A DNA stretch of 64,000 bases from Soonwooa sp. (GCF_030151385.1 NZ_JASLDS010000072.1:111128-175127), one strand, 5' to 3'. Positions 41,513 through 50,570 are shown, numbered from the stretch's first letter. The notes: generated from the sequence alone by a model not told the origin. A program made the numbers and translations.

Positions 41513-43957
41513 CTATTCATATTTTAGATATTTCACAAGGTTTAGTTTTGTTGCTTGGAAGGCTTTAATACTTACAACTCCGAAGGTTAGAATCAGCAAT
41601 AAAATCAAACTTATTACATAAGGAATCCACGGCATTTCGATTCGGTAAGCGAAATCTTTTAACCATTCATTCATCGCATAATATGCTAATGGGAAGCTCA
41701 GTAAAACCGCAATAATGGTGATGATGAGAAACTTTTTCGTCAAGTCCCAAACGATGATTTTTTCGTCCGCTCCCAAAGTTTTTTTGATAGCAATATCTTT
41801 TAATTTTTGTTCTATTAAAAGTGATGATAAGGCGAATAAACCTAACAAAGCAACGATTAAAACAACGGTGTTTAAAATACTAAAGAGCGTTTTTTGTTGC
41901 TCGAATTTTTCAAAAGTTTTAGCAAATTTTTTATCCACAAAGTTGTATTCGAAAGGATAACCAGGTTCGGCTTTGTTTTCCCAAAAATCTTTAATCCTTG
42001 CAATTGTACCACCGATGTCGTTTTTAGAAATTTTAATTTGAAGATTAGAAACATTATTCTTAATCCAGTTTCTATCATAATTAAAAAGTAAAAGTGGGTC
42101 GACTTCTTTGCTAACACTGGTGATGTAAAAGTCTTTAACAACTCCCAAAATTGTATATTTTCTTTTGGCGCCATCTTCCCAACCTGGCAAGACTTCTTTC
42201 CCAATTGCGGTATCTTTGTTCCAACCCATTTTTTTTATAAAAGCTTCGTTGGCAAGTGTTCCAGAAATGGTGTCGGAAGCTTTTCTTAAATCCAGATTTC
42301 GCCCAGAGATAATTTTAAGTTTATAAAAATCGACAAAATTATAATCTACACCGCCACAGCCAACTAAATTCACAATTTTGGTAGTATCTTTTGCATCGCT
42401 AACATTAGACATATTCATCATACCATTTCCGATGTTAAATACAGATGAAGTAATATCTTCTACGCCAGCTATTTTTAGTAATTCCGCCTTTAATCTTTTA
42501 TTCTTTTTGAAAACGTAATCGTCGTCATAATTTATTTTTTTAAAATCAATTTGGATTACTTGGTCGCCTTTAAAACCTAAATCTTTATTGAGCATATAGC
42601 TTACCTGAGAATAGATAATCGCCGAACAAATAATAAAAAACGAAGAAATTATCAATTGAAAAGTCAAAATAGAATTACGCAACCAGACGCCATTTTTGCT
42701 TCTCGAAAAATTGCCTTTTAAAGTATTTATAGGTTTGAAATTCGACAAATAAGCAGCTGGTAAAACACCTGCAAACAATGAGAAAATGAAAAGAAATACT
42801 GCCGAGTAAATGAGGATTTTTGGGTTGTTTGTAACAATTTCTTTGTTAAGAAATTTGTTGTAAAACGGCAAAATCAATTCTATCATTCCAAAAGCGATAA
42901 TGTAAGCGACAAAGCAGATAATAAAACTTTCTAACCAAAATTGTATAATTAAACGCCATTGCGAGCTTCCTAAAGCTTTTCTTACGCCGACTTCTTTAGC
43001 TCTTTGTGAGGATTGTGCAGATTTAAGATTGATTAAATTAATGGCCGAAAGCACCAGAATAAGTATCGAAAGTCCAAGTAAAATTAAAATTGATTTTTTA
43101 TCACCCTTTTCAACGCCTTCGCTTAATGCGTCTAATTTCATCTTGTCGAGTCTTGTTAAATGTACACTCGATTTATCTTTCTCTTCGAATGGCTGACCAT
43201 ATTTTTCGGCGGTAATTTTTTCTTCAACATTCAGGTCTTTTGTTATTTTTTGAGCAAGAATATTAGGGTCTGCTCCAGGTTTTAGCTTAAAATAACCAAC
43301 ATAACTATAATTTGTCCAATTTTTATCATATTTGTTTTCTTTTAAAAAATTGGGATTAAGCATCACGAAATCTGGTTTGAATACTGAGTTTTCCTTCGGT
43401 AATTTATAAACAGCAGTTACAATATAGGATTCCACTTCGTTACTATCCATTTTAACCGTTTTTCCGATGCAATTTTTGTATTCATCGCCGAAAAGTTTTT
43501 TTGCGGTTTCTTCCGAAATCGCCATTTTACCACCACCTTTTAAAGCATCTTGGTAGCTTCCTGCAACTTTTTCGAAAGGGAAAAAATTAAAAAAAGACTC
43601 CGAAACTCTTGCGTTATTACTGAAAGAAGAATTTTGTCCGACTGAAAGCTTTATTTTCATACTGGACCACATATTTGCAATCGTAAAGTCTTCTATTTCG
43701 GGATATTTTTTTGTAGATTCTGACAATTCTGGAAAACTGGAGGTAACCATTGCCCCAAATATTGGGTTGGTATTCTCCACCAAATAAATATTTTCTTTAT
43801 TGGGAACCCATTCTTCGTAAGATTTTTCGTCTTGCCAATTGATGAATATTAAAAGAAAAATACACAAACCAAGACTTAATCCAAATACATTGATAATCGT
43901 GGAAAGCCAATTCTTTTTATAATTGGTAAATGCTATTTTAAGCCAGTTTTTAAACAT
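41513..43957 (-). CDS. MacB/FtsX-type ABC transporter permease
   Basis: An 814-residue permease. TM1 is near residue 18-38 after the amphipathic MFKNWLKIAFTNYKKNWLST. A periplasmic MacB-PCD domain spans about 40-280. An FtsX domain (TMs near 290, 345, 390) is followed by a second PCD-like domain and a C-terminal FtsX unit (TMs near 685, 735, 785). The C-terminus VSIKAFQATKLNLVKYLKYE is nearly identical to that of the neighbouring permease, so the genes are a tandem duplication. With the ATPase, adaptor and TolC it forms a tripartite exporter; the substrate is unknown. Confidence 0.92.
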   Translation of the reverse strand: MFKNWLKIAFTNYKKNWLSTIINVFGLSLGLCIFLLIFINWQDEKSYEEWVPNKENIYLVENTNPIFGAMVTSSFPELSESTKKYPEIEDFTIANMWSSMKIKLSVGQNSSFSNNARVSESFFNFFPFEKVAGSYQDALKGGGKMAISEETAKKLFGDEYKNCIGKTVKMDSNEVESYIVTAVYKLPKENSVFKPDFVMLNPNFLKENKYDKNWTNYSYVGYFKLKPGADPNILAQKITKDLNVEEKITAEKYGQPFEEKDKSSVHLTRLDKMKLDALSEGVEKGDKKSILILLGLSILILVLSAINLINLKSAQSSQRAKEVGVRKALGSSQWRLIIQFWLESFIICFVAYIIAFGMIELILPFYNKFLNKEIVTNNPKILIYSAVFLFIFSLFAGVLPAAYLSNFKPINTLKGNFSRSKNGVWLRNSILTFQLIISSFFIICSAIIYSQVSYMLNKDLGFKGDQVIQIDFKKINYDDDYVFKKNKRLKAELLKIAGVEDITSSVFNIGNGMMNMSNVSDAKDTTKIVNLVGCGGVDYNFVDFYKLKIISGRNLDLRKASDTISGTLANEAFIKKMGWNKDTAIGKEVLPGWEDGAKRKYTILGVVKDFYITSVSKEVDPLLLFNYDRNWIKNNVSNLQIKISKNDIGGTIARIKDFWENKAEPGYPFEYNFVDKKFAKTFEKFEQQKTLFSILNTVVLIVALLGLFALSSLLIEQKLKDIAIKKTLGADEKIIVWDLTKKFLIITIIAVLLSFPLAYYAMNEWLKDFAYRIEMPWIPYVISLILLLILTFGVVSIKAFQATKLNLVKYLKYE

Positions 43958-43968
43958 AGTTTTTTAAT

Positions 43969-44001
43969 TTGAAATTTGAGGTTTGAAATTTGAGATTTAA
44001 A
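43969..44001. repeat. TTTGARATTTGAG short repeat in permease leader
   Basis: GAAATTTGAGGTTTGAAATT then TGAGATTT is a simple repeat of TTTGA units 12 bp from the permease start. The same type occurs at 46480-46518 in front of the other permease. Confidence 0.6.
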
Positions 44002-44053
44002 ACTTTGAAAAAAGCAATCGTAAATCAAAAATCAGGATTCGTATATCTTACAC

Positions 44054-46468
44054 TTATTCGTATTTAAGATACTTCACAAGGTTGACTTTTGTCGCTTGAT
44101 AAGCTTTAATACTTACTACACCAAACGTTAGAATCAGCAATAAAATCAAACTCAATACATAAGGAATCCACGGCATTTCAATTCTGTAGGCAAAATCTTT
44201 TAGCCATTCGTTCATGAAATAATACGAAATCGGAACGCTTATTAAAACGGCAACAAACGTGATAATCAAAAATTGTTTAGTCAATCCCATCACCAATTGA
44301 GAGTCACTTGCACCAAGGGTTTTTCTGATAACTACAGTTTTTAGCTTTTGCTCAATCATTAAAGATGACAAGGCAAATAATCCTAATAAAGCAACCGTTA
44401 AAACCATAACATTTAGCACTGAAAATAGACTTTGTTGTTTTTGATACTTTTCGTAAGTTTCAGCGAATTTTTTATCCAAGAAAAAATAATCTATCGGATA
44501 ACCTGGTTCTACATTGGCATCCCAATATTTTTTAATTCGAGATACCGTGCCATCAATATCGTTAGGATTGATTTTAACCTGAACATTATAAACCTGAAAA
44601 CGCTTCCACTCCGTTTCTTTATAGTGAAAAAAGACAATCGGATTCACTTTGTTTTTTAAACCTCGAACATTAAAATCATTAACAATTCCTACAATTTTGT
44701 ACTGTATACTATCATAACCAGGTCTAACGTATAATTTCATTGCTTGGTCGTCCGTCCAACCCATTTCCTTTACAAAAGCCTCATTTACGATAATATTGTT
44801 AATGGTGTCGGATGCTAAATTTGGACTTAGCCAACGACCTTTTTTAAGTTTAACCCCAAGAAATTGCAGATAATCAAAATCTAAAGACCCATGCTGCCCC
44901 ATAATACTTTTGTCCAGATAATCCATATTGGAAGTCGATGTACGATAAAGTCCGGGAACTGCTTCTCCGTAAGAAACTGCGTCTACACCTTTAATTTTTG
45001 CCAATTCGGTTTTTAAACGTTCATATTTTAGCCAAGGTTTTGGTGAACTTTCATTAAAATTAATCATCATTATTTGCTTGCCATTATAGCCCAAGTCTTT
45101 ATTCATCATATATTTGACTTGTTCGTTAACGATTAATCCACCGATGATAAAGAATGAAGAAATAATTAATTGTAAACTCAAAATTCCGTTTCTGAGCCAA
45201 GCGCCGTGTTTGCTTCTTGCAAAATTTCCTTTTAAAGTTTCGATAGCTTTAAAATTCGATAAATAAAGTGCTGGGATAATTCCTGAAATTAAACTCACCA
45301 CAAGCATCATCCCAAAAGAATAAACATAAATCATTGGGTCGGCCATGCTCATTTCTTTGCCAAGAAACTTATTGAAAGACGGCAAGATTAATTCGGTTAA
45401 ACCTAAAGCAAGGATAAAAGCTGCTAAACAAACAATAAAAGTCTCCGTTAAAAACTGCAAAACCAAACTCCATTTTGTGCTACCAATTGCTTTTCTTATG
45501 CCAACTTCTTTGGCTCTTTGCGAAGCTTGCGCTGTTTTGAGATTGATAAAATTAATGGCTGACAAGACCACAATTAAAACCGATAAAACAAATAATATTA
45601 AAATGCTTTTAAAATCCCCATTACCGAACCACGAGGCTTTGGCGTGAAGTTTTATATCCGTAAGTGGCGTTAACAAAACATCGTTTGGTCCGTATTTTTT
45701 TTGGTATTCTTCTGGTGAAATACCATCTTCTTTAGAACCGATGTCGCTGCGAAGTTTCAGAATCTGATTCTTAAATTTTTCTTGTACAACTTGCGGATCG
45801 GAACCTTGTTTTAGCAAGAAAAAACAAGCATAATTAAAATTCCCCCACTGACCTTCATCATTTTTTAATTGTTCGTAAGCCAACGCAACATAATTAGGCT
45901 TTATTTGAGAATTTTCTTTTGGAAGTTCAAAAACAGCTGTCACAACATAGTTTTTGTTATCAACATTAATATTAGAACCCGCCACATTGGTACGCCCAAA
46001 AAGACTCATCGCAGCTTTAGTCGAAATGGCAATCGACGATTCGTTGTTTAGCGCATTGGTATAACTCCCAGCAACTAATTTGTAAGGAAAGACGTTGAAA
46101 AAATTCTGAGAAACACGATAACCTTCATCAATATACGTTGATTTTCCATTGGCTATCATTTTGGTAGAATATCCTGAACCTTGCAACAATGCATAATCTT
46201 CAATCTCAGGAAGTCGTTTTATGGCATTCTCAGCCAAAGGAAGCGAAATGTTGTTACCATAATTTTTGTTAGCATCGTAGTAGGCTTGGAAAAAGTAAAT
46301 ATTATCTTTTTTGGGATTCCATTTTTCGTAAGATTCCTCGTCATTCCAATGCATTAGAATCAACATAAATCCTGTTAAACCAATGGTCAAACCAAACAAG
46401 TTAATACAGGTCGAAAGCCAATTCTTTTTATAATTGATGAATGCTATTTTTAGCCAATTTTTAAACAT
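44054..46468 (-). CDS. MacB/FtsX-type ABC transporter permease (paralogue)
   Basis: An 804-residue permease with the same plan as the gene at 41513: amphipathic start MFKNWLKIAFINYKKNWLST, a long periplasmic domain (40-275), an FtsX core near 285-420 containing NFINLKTAQASQRAKEVGIR, a second periplasmic domain and a C-terminal FtsX unit. It ends SIKAYQATKVNLVKYLKYE. The duplication of full-length permeases within one operon suggests a heterodimer, a common plan in Bacteroidota exporters. It follows the ATPase by 69 bp. Confidence 0.92.
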   Translation of the reverse strand: MFKNWLKIAFINYKKNWLSTCINLFGLTIGLTGFMLILMHWNDEESYEKWNPKKDNIYFFQAYYDANKNYGNNISLPLAENAIKRLPEIEDYALLQGSGYSTKMIANGKSTYIDEGYRVSQNFFNVFPYKLVAGSYTNALNNESSIAISTKAAMSLFGRTNVAGSNINVDNKNYVVTAVFELPKENSQIKPNYVALAYEQLKNDEGQWGNFNYACFFLLKQGSDPQVVQEKFKNQILKLRSDIGSKEDGISPEEYQKKYGPNDVLLTPLTDIKLHAKASWFGNGDFKSILILFVLSVLIVVLSAINFINLKTAQASQRAKEVGIRKAIGSTKWSLVLQFLTETFIVCLAAFILALGLTELILPSFNKFLGKEMSMADPMIYVYSFGMMLVVSLISGIIPALYLSNFKAIETLKGNFARSKHGAWLRNGILSLQLIISSFFIIGGLIVNEQVKYMMNKDLGYNGKQIMMINFNESSPKPWLKYERLKTELAKIKGVDAVSYGEAVPGLYRTSTSNMDYLDKSIMGQHGSLDFDYLQFLGVKLKKGRWLSPNLASDTINNIIVNEAFVKEMGWTDDQAMKLYVRPGYDSIQYKIVGIVNDFNVRGLKNKVNPIVFFHYKETEWKRFQVYNVQVKINPNDIDGTVSRIKKYWDANVEPGYPIDYFFLDKKFAETYEKYQKQQSLFSVLNVMVLTVALLGLFALSSLMIEQKLKTVVIRKTLGASDSQLVMGLTKQFLIITFVAVLISVPISYYFMNEWLKDFAYRIEMPWIPYVLSLILLLILTFGVVSIKAYQATKVNLVKYLKYE

Positions 46469-46479
46469 AATTCTTCTAA

Positions 46480-46518
46480 TTTGAGATTCGAAATTTGAGA
46501 TTTGAATTTCTCAACTTG
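46480..46518. repeat. TTTGARATTTGAG short repeat in permease leader
   Basis: ATTTGAGATTCGAAATTTGA then GATTTGAATTTCTC lies 12-50 bp upstream of the second permease start. It is the partner of the repeat at 43969-44001 and is probably part of the duplicated leader. Confidence 0.6.
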
Positions 46519-46537
46519 CTGTTAGTAAAAACTAATT

Positions 46538-47257
46538 TTAATTCTCAATAACTTCGGATTTTTGGAAAAGGTCTTTTCTGTGTGATGCATGTTCTTCGCT
46601 GAAGATTTCGCCGTCTTTCATATTTACAATTCTTGAGGCAAAACCTGCGTCATAAGACGAGTGCGTTACCATCACAATGGTAGAACCTTCTCTGTGAAGC
46701 TCTGCCAAAAGATTCATTACTTCGTTACCATTGGAAGAATCGAGGTTTCCTGTTGGCTCATCGGCAAGAATTAATTTTGGTTTGGTTACCAAAGCTCTCG
46801 CCACCGCAACTCTTTGTTGTTGACCTCCAGAAAGTTGTTGTGGATAATGTTTTGCACGATGCGAGATATTGATATCTTTCATAATTTCCTCCACACGTTG
46901 TTTGCGCTCGCTGGAAGAAACGCCGTTGTAGATAAGCGGTAGTTCGATATTTTCGTAAACATTGAGCTCATCGATAAGGTTAAAATTTTGGAAAATAAAT
47001 CCAATATTTTTCTTGCGAAGTTGCGCTCTGCCACGTTCGTTGGTTCCAACAATTTCATGGTCCAAGAATTTATAAGAACCTTGTGAAGCATCGTCCAAAA
47101 GTCCAAGGATATTTAGTAAAGTCGATTTTCCACAACCAGATGGTCCCATAATCGCAACAAACTCGCCTGCAACAATTGTTAAATCTACTTTGTTTAATGC
47201 AGTTGTTTGTACTTCTTCGGTCTTGTATATTTTTGATAGTTGGTTAGTTGTAATCAT
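46538..47257 (-). CDS. MacB/LolD-type ABC transporter ATPase
   Basis: A 239-residue ATPase: Walker A GPSGCGKST (38-46), Q-loop FIFQNFNL near 88, signature LSGGQQQRVAVARAL near 142, Walker B LILADEPTG near 164 and the switch His in VTHS near 197. It belongs to the family that powers MacB/LolCDE-type mechanotransmission. Adaptor, ATPase, permeases and TolC in order on one strand show that it drives the tripartite exporter. Confidence 0.95.
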   Translation of the reverse strand: MITTNQLSKIYKTEEVQTTALNKVDLTIVAGEFVAIMGPSGCGKSTLLNILGLLDDASQGSYKFLDHEIVGTNERGRAQLRKKNIGFIFQNFNLIDELNVYENIELPLIYNGVSSSERKQRVEEIMKDINISHRAKHYPQQLSGGQQQRVAVARALVTKPKLILADEPTGNLDSSNGNEVMNLLAELHREGSTIVMVTHSSYDAGFASRIVNMKDGEIFSEEHASHRKDLFQKSEVIEN

Positions 47258-47317
47258 AATATTTTTTTGTTTTTAAATGTATTGCTTTAGTTTTAGGTTA
47301 AATGAAAATTTAAAAGT

Positions 47318-47358
47318 TCTCGATACGATTTTTGCAAAATCTACTCGAACTGACGCTA
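47318..47358. repeat. Dispersed TTCTCGATACG...ACTCGAASTGACG repeat, copy
   Basis: TCGATACGATTTTTGCAAAA then TCTACTCGAACTGACGCTA lies between the ATPase start and the adaptor stop. It matches the copies near 58.7 kb at most positions. Confidence 0.8.
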
Positions 47359-47388
47359 GTTTTCTTGTTCGAATTTTGCGTTCTAAAT

Positions 47389-48633
47389 TTATTTCTTAAT
47401 CTCCAAAATTTCGTATTTTTTATAATCACTGTAATCGGAAACGATTACTTTTTCCCCTTTTTTAAGTCCAGACGTCACTTCATAGGAAATTGGATTTTCG
47501 CGTCCCAAACTGATATTTCGTTTTTCGGCTTTGTCGCCATTCAGTACAAAAATCCATTTTCCGTTGGTGTCTTTGTAGAAATTTCCTTTCGGAATCATCA
47601 CACTTTGCGTGTCTGCCGACAATTTTAGTTTTACCCCGAAAGTCATCCCGATTTTCAGATTGTCTGGTTTTTCATTATCCGAGAAGTTTAGTTCAACAGA
47701 AAACTGTCCGTCTTTAACCTCTGGCAAAACCTTTGTCACAATCACGTTGTAGTTTTTTCCATTATTGTCCAACGTTCCTTTAATACCGATTTGCAATTTG
47801 TTGATGTAGAATTCGTCCACTTTTGCAATCAGTTTGTAACCGTCCATCAAATCGATTTTACCAATACTTTCTCCAGAAGTTAGATTCTGTCCCAAAGATA
47901 GATTGAAAGACGACAATCTCCCAGAAACAGGCGCCATAATGAGGAAATTATTTTTGTTTGATTTTAAAACATTCAAGCTTTTTTCCATTTGACCAATCGA
48001 TGAATTAATTGCGGAAATTTGTTGACCTCTCGAATGGTTTTCGTTGACGATGCCTTGTTCCGTAATTTGTTTGCGCTTCGTTTGATAATTTAGGTTTTGT
48101 TGAGCCAAATCATATTCAGATTTTTTTCCAATTTCTGCGTCATACAAACGTTTTTGAAGATTAAAAGTCTGCAAAGCGGTATTATAATCATTTTGGCTTT
48201 GCAACAATTCTTTATTTTGATTGAATTCCTGATTTTTCAGTTCCAAAAGTGAACTACGCATTTGGCTAATCTGCTGCATAATTCCAGTTTCCTGATTTAG
48301 ATAATTAAATTCTGTATTTGGATTGTACACGCGCGCCAAAGGTTCGCCTTTGCTCACCATTTTACCATCTTCCGTGTAGATTTCTTTTACCATTCCGCCT
48401 TCCAAAACGTTCACCAAGTTAGAATTCAAAGATTGCGTTTGTGCTGTAATCATCAGCATATCTTCAAATTTACCTTCCGTAACGTCGCCAATCTGCAAAT
48501 CTTCCAGTTTTACATTGTAACTTTTCTTTTGTTGAATAAAGTACATAGCAAAAAGTCCAATTCCGATAAGTCCAGCAAGACCTAAAAGAATGATTTTGAT
48601 TTTTGATTGTTTTTTTTCTACTTTCGTATCCAT
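47389..48633 (-). CDS. HlyD/MacA-type periplasmic adaptor of the efflux system
   Basis: A 414-residue adaptor. The membrane anchor is at about 12-32 (IKIILLGLAGLIGIGLFAMY), followed by a lipoyl half-motif near 75-110 (GGMVKEIYTEDGKMVSKGEP). A long coiled coil spans about 115-225, then the second lipoyl half (IMAPVSGRLSSFNLSLGQNL), a beta-barrel and a membrane-proximal domain (GLKKGEKVIVSDYSDYKKYE). The start MDTKVEKKQS at 48633 is chosen over one 18 bp upstream because a sigma-54 promoter at 48662-48676 would put the transcription start near 48650. First gene of the efflux operon. Confidence 0.92.
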   Translation of the reverse strand: MDTKVEKKQSKIKIILLGLAGLIGIGLFAMYFIQQKKSYNVKLEDLQIGDVTEGKFEDMLMITAQTQSLNSNLVNVLEGGMVKEIYTEDGKMVSKGEPLARVYNPNTEFNYLNQETGIMQQISQMRSSLLELKNQEFNQNKELLQSQNDYNTALQTFNLQKRLYDAEIGKKSEYDLAQQNLNYQTKRKQITEQGIVNENHSRGQQISAINSSIGQMEKSLNVLKSNKNNFLIMAPVSGRLSSFNLSLGQNLTSGESIGKIDLMDGYKLIAKVDEFYINKLQIGIKGTLDNNGKNYNVIVTKVLPEVKDGQFSVELNFSDNEKPDNLKIGMTFGVKLKLSADTQSVMIPKGNFYKDTNGKWIFVLNGDKAEKRNISLGRENPISYEVTSGLKKGEKVIVSDYSDYKKYEILEIKK

Positions 48634-48661
48634 TATATCAAATTGATTCACAGTTTATTAC

Positions 48662-48676
48662 GCGAAGATAATGCCA
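48662..48676 (-). promoter_or_regulatory. Sigma-54 (-24/-12) promoter of the efflux operon
   Basis: The minus strand reads TGGCATTATCTTCGC: GG (48675-48674) and GC (48663-48662) are separated by exactly 10 bp, the invariant spacing of sigma-54 promoters. Compared with the consensus TGGCAC-N5-TTGCW, positions in both boxes match except C to T after TGGCA and T to C in TTGC. It is 28 bp upstream of the adaptor ATG. Confidence 0.75.
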
Positions 48677-48741
48677 CGAAATTTATAAACTTGTAAATGA
48701 TTGATAATGAGAAACTGATTGAAAATATGTATTTTTAAAAC

Positions 48742-48757
48742 TGTCCGAAAACGAACA
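48742..48757. promoter_or_regulatory. Dyad UAS 1 for the NtrC-type activator
   Basis: TGTCCGAAAACGAACA is an imperfect inverted repeat (TGTCCG/CGAACA, 4-bp centre). It lies about 75 bp upstream of the -24 element and exactly 21 bp from the second site, as expected for tandem activator dimers on one helix face. Confidence 0.65.
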
Positions 48758-48762
48758 CTTGT

Positions 48763-48778
48763 TGTCCATTTCCGAACA
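48763..48778. promoter_or_regulatory. Dyad UAS 2 for the NtrC-type activator
   Basis: TGTCCATTTCCGAACA shares TGTCC and CGAACA ends with site 1 (consensus TGTCCRNNNHCGAACA). The start-to-start distance to site 1 is 21 bp, two helical turns. Confidence 0.65.
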
Positions 48779-48804
48779 TTGAAAAACGAAATTTAGTTTT
48801 TAGT

Positions 48805-48993
48805 AAAAAACGCAAGGTTAAACAATGGTTTATTTTAGGAAATTTGGATAAAAGTAAAACAAAGGCGTTTCACTTAAAAGCGAAATACAAATTTGTGTTT
48901 CAAACCTGAACGAAGCGGTATTGTTTACCTTAAAAAAAGGAATTGTGAAAGAATCTTTGTTTGCATTTGTGTTAAAAATTTAATCTTTTAGAA
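48805..48993. repeat. 189-bp tandem repeat, unit 1
   Basis: Begins AAAAAACGCAAGGTTAAACA and carries AAAACAAAGGCGTTTCACTT, CGAAATACAAATTTG, TTTCAAACCTGAACGAAGCG and AAAAGGAATTGTGAAAGAAT. Unit 2 follows with the same order at a 189-bp offset. The two units are roughly 85-90 percent alike by eye. Confidence 0.85.
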
Positions 48994-49172
48994 AAAAAAC
49001 ACAAGGTTAAACAAAGATTTATTTTAAGAAATTTGGATAAAAGTAAAACAAAGGCGTTTCATTCAAAAACGAAATACAAATTTGTATTTCAAACCTGAGC
49101 GAAGCGGCATTGTTTAACTTGAAAAAAGGAATTGCAAAAGAATCTTTGTCTTCCTTTGCGTTAAAAAATAAA
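48994..49172. repeat. 189-bp tandem repeat, unit 2
   Basis: Begins AAAAAACACAAGGTTAAACA and ends at TTCCTTTGCGTTAAAAAATA, 52 bp upstream of the activator gene. It contains no ORF. Together the two units fill most of the spacer between the activator gene and its presumed binding sites. Confidence 0.85.
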
Positions 49173-49223
49173 CAAAAAAAGAACGTATTCTGAACTTATC
49201 AAGAATAAATAATAGAGAAAAAA

Positions 49224-50561
49224 ATGAGAAAAAAAGAAGCCGGAATTTTGATTGTAGATGATGACGAAGATATTTTGTTTTCGGCGAGGGTTTGGCTTAA
49301 AAAATTCTTTACCAACGTCATCGGGATTAGTGTGCCACAAAAGATTTTATCGACAATCAATGAGCACGAAATCGATGCTATTTTGCTCGATATGAATTTC
49401 CGTCGGGGTTTTGAAGATGGAAAAGAGGGTTTGTATTGGCTTTCAGAAATTAAAGAAATTAATCCCAATATTCCCGTGATTTTGATGACTGCTTACGGCG
49501 AAGTAGAATTGGCTGTAGAAGCTTTAAAAAAAGGCGCTGCCGATTTTATCCTCAAACCTTGGAACAACGAAAAACTCTATGCTTCGGTAAATCTTGCGGT
49601 TGACATTTCAAGGAAAAATAAGAAACTTTCGCAATGGGAAAACCTGCAAGAAAGTTCTCAGAATTATCGTTTGGAAAGTCAATCTCCCAAAATGATTTCT
49701 GTGATGAATACTTTGCAAAAAGTCGCAAAAACCGATGCTAATATTTTGCTGTTAGGCGAAAATGGAACGGGTAAATTTGTGATGGCAGATTATATTCATC
49801 AACACTCGGAGCGAAAAAACGAACCTTTTGTGCACATCGATTTGGGTTCGATTTCCGAAAATCTTTTTGAAGCCGAATTGTTTGGTTATGCAAAAGGAGC
49901 ATTTACAGATGCAAAAAACGACAAAGCAGGAAAGATTGAAAATGCCGATGGAGGCACGGTTTTCTTGGACGAAATTGGAAATCTGTCTTTGCCTTTGCAA
50001 CAGAAATTACTGACTTTAATTCAGACCAAAAAACTATCGAGAATTGGCGAAACCAAAGAACGTTTTCCGAATGTTCGTTTTATTTTCGCAACCAATGCCG
50101 AGCTTAAAAAGCTTGTAGAAGAGGGAAATTTTCGGGAGGATTTGTATTTTAGGATTAATACGGTGGAGGTTAATTTGCCGCCACTTCGTGAACGAAAAGA
50201 AGATATTCCGAGTTTGGCAGCTTTCTTTTTGAATAAATTTGAAAAGAAATACAACAAAGAAAATCTCGAAATCGAAAATATGGAAACCCTCCTTAATTAT
50301 GCTTTTAGGGGAAATATTCGAGAATTGGAGCACAGCATCGAGCGCGAAATAATTTTATCAGATTCTAATAAAATTCAGCTTAAATTTGATTCTACAAAAC
50401 CAGAAAACGAAACTTTGTTGTCTCTGAATTTGGAGGAAATGGAAGAGAAACTCATCAAAAACGCACTCAAAAAATACCAAGGCAATATTTCTGCGGCTGC
50501 TGACGCATTGGGACTTTCGAGGGCTGCGTTGTACAGACGAATGGAAAAATTTGGACTTTAA
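49224..50561 (+). CDS. NtrC-family sigma-54 activator (response regulator)
   Basis: A 445-residue bacterial enhancer-binding protein. Its receiver has D56 (AILLDMNFR) and K111. The AAA+ domain has Walker A GENGTGK (178-184), the sigma-54 contact loop GAFTDA (225-230; classically GAFTGA), Walker B GGTVFLDE (243-250) and arginine-finger region NFREDLYFRINTVEVNLPPL. A C-terminal Fis-type HTH follows (about 410-445, GNISAAADALGLSRAALYRR). It is encoded divergently from the efflux operon, whose promoter has a -24/-12 box and two dyads, and it lies 9 bp upstream of a kinase gene. Confidence 0.95.
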   Translation: MRKKEAGILIVDDDEDILFSARVWLKKFFTNVIGISVPQKILSTINEHEIDAILLDMNFRRGFEDGKEGLYWLSEIKEINPNIPVILMTAYGEVELAVEALKKGAADFILKPWNNEKLYASVNLAVDISRKNKKLSQWENLQESSQNYRLESQSPKMISVMNTLQKVAKTDANILLLGENGTGKFVMADYIHQHSERKNEPFVHIDLGSISENLFEAELFGYAKGAFTDAKNDKAGKIENADGGTVFLDEIGNLSLPLQQKLLTLIQTKKLSRIGETKERFPNVRFIFATNAELKKLVEEGNFREDLYFRINTVEVNLPPLRERKEDIPSLAAFFLNKFEKKYNKENLEIENMETLLNYAFRGNIRELEHSIEREIILSDSNKIQLKFDSTKPENETLLSLNLEEMEEKLIKNALKKYQGNISAAADALGLSRAALYRRMEKFGL

Positions 50562-50570
50562 AATCTGTTT

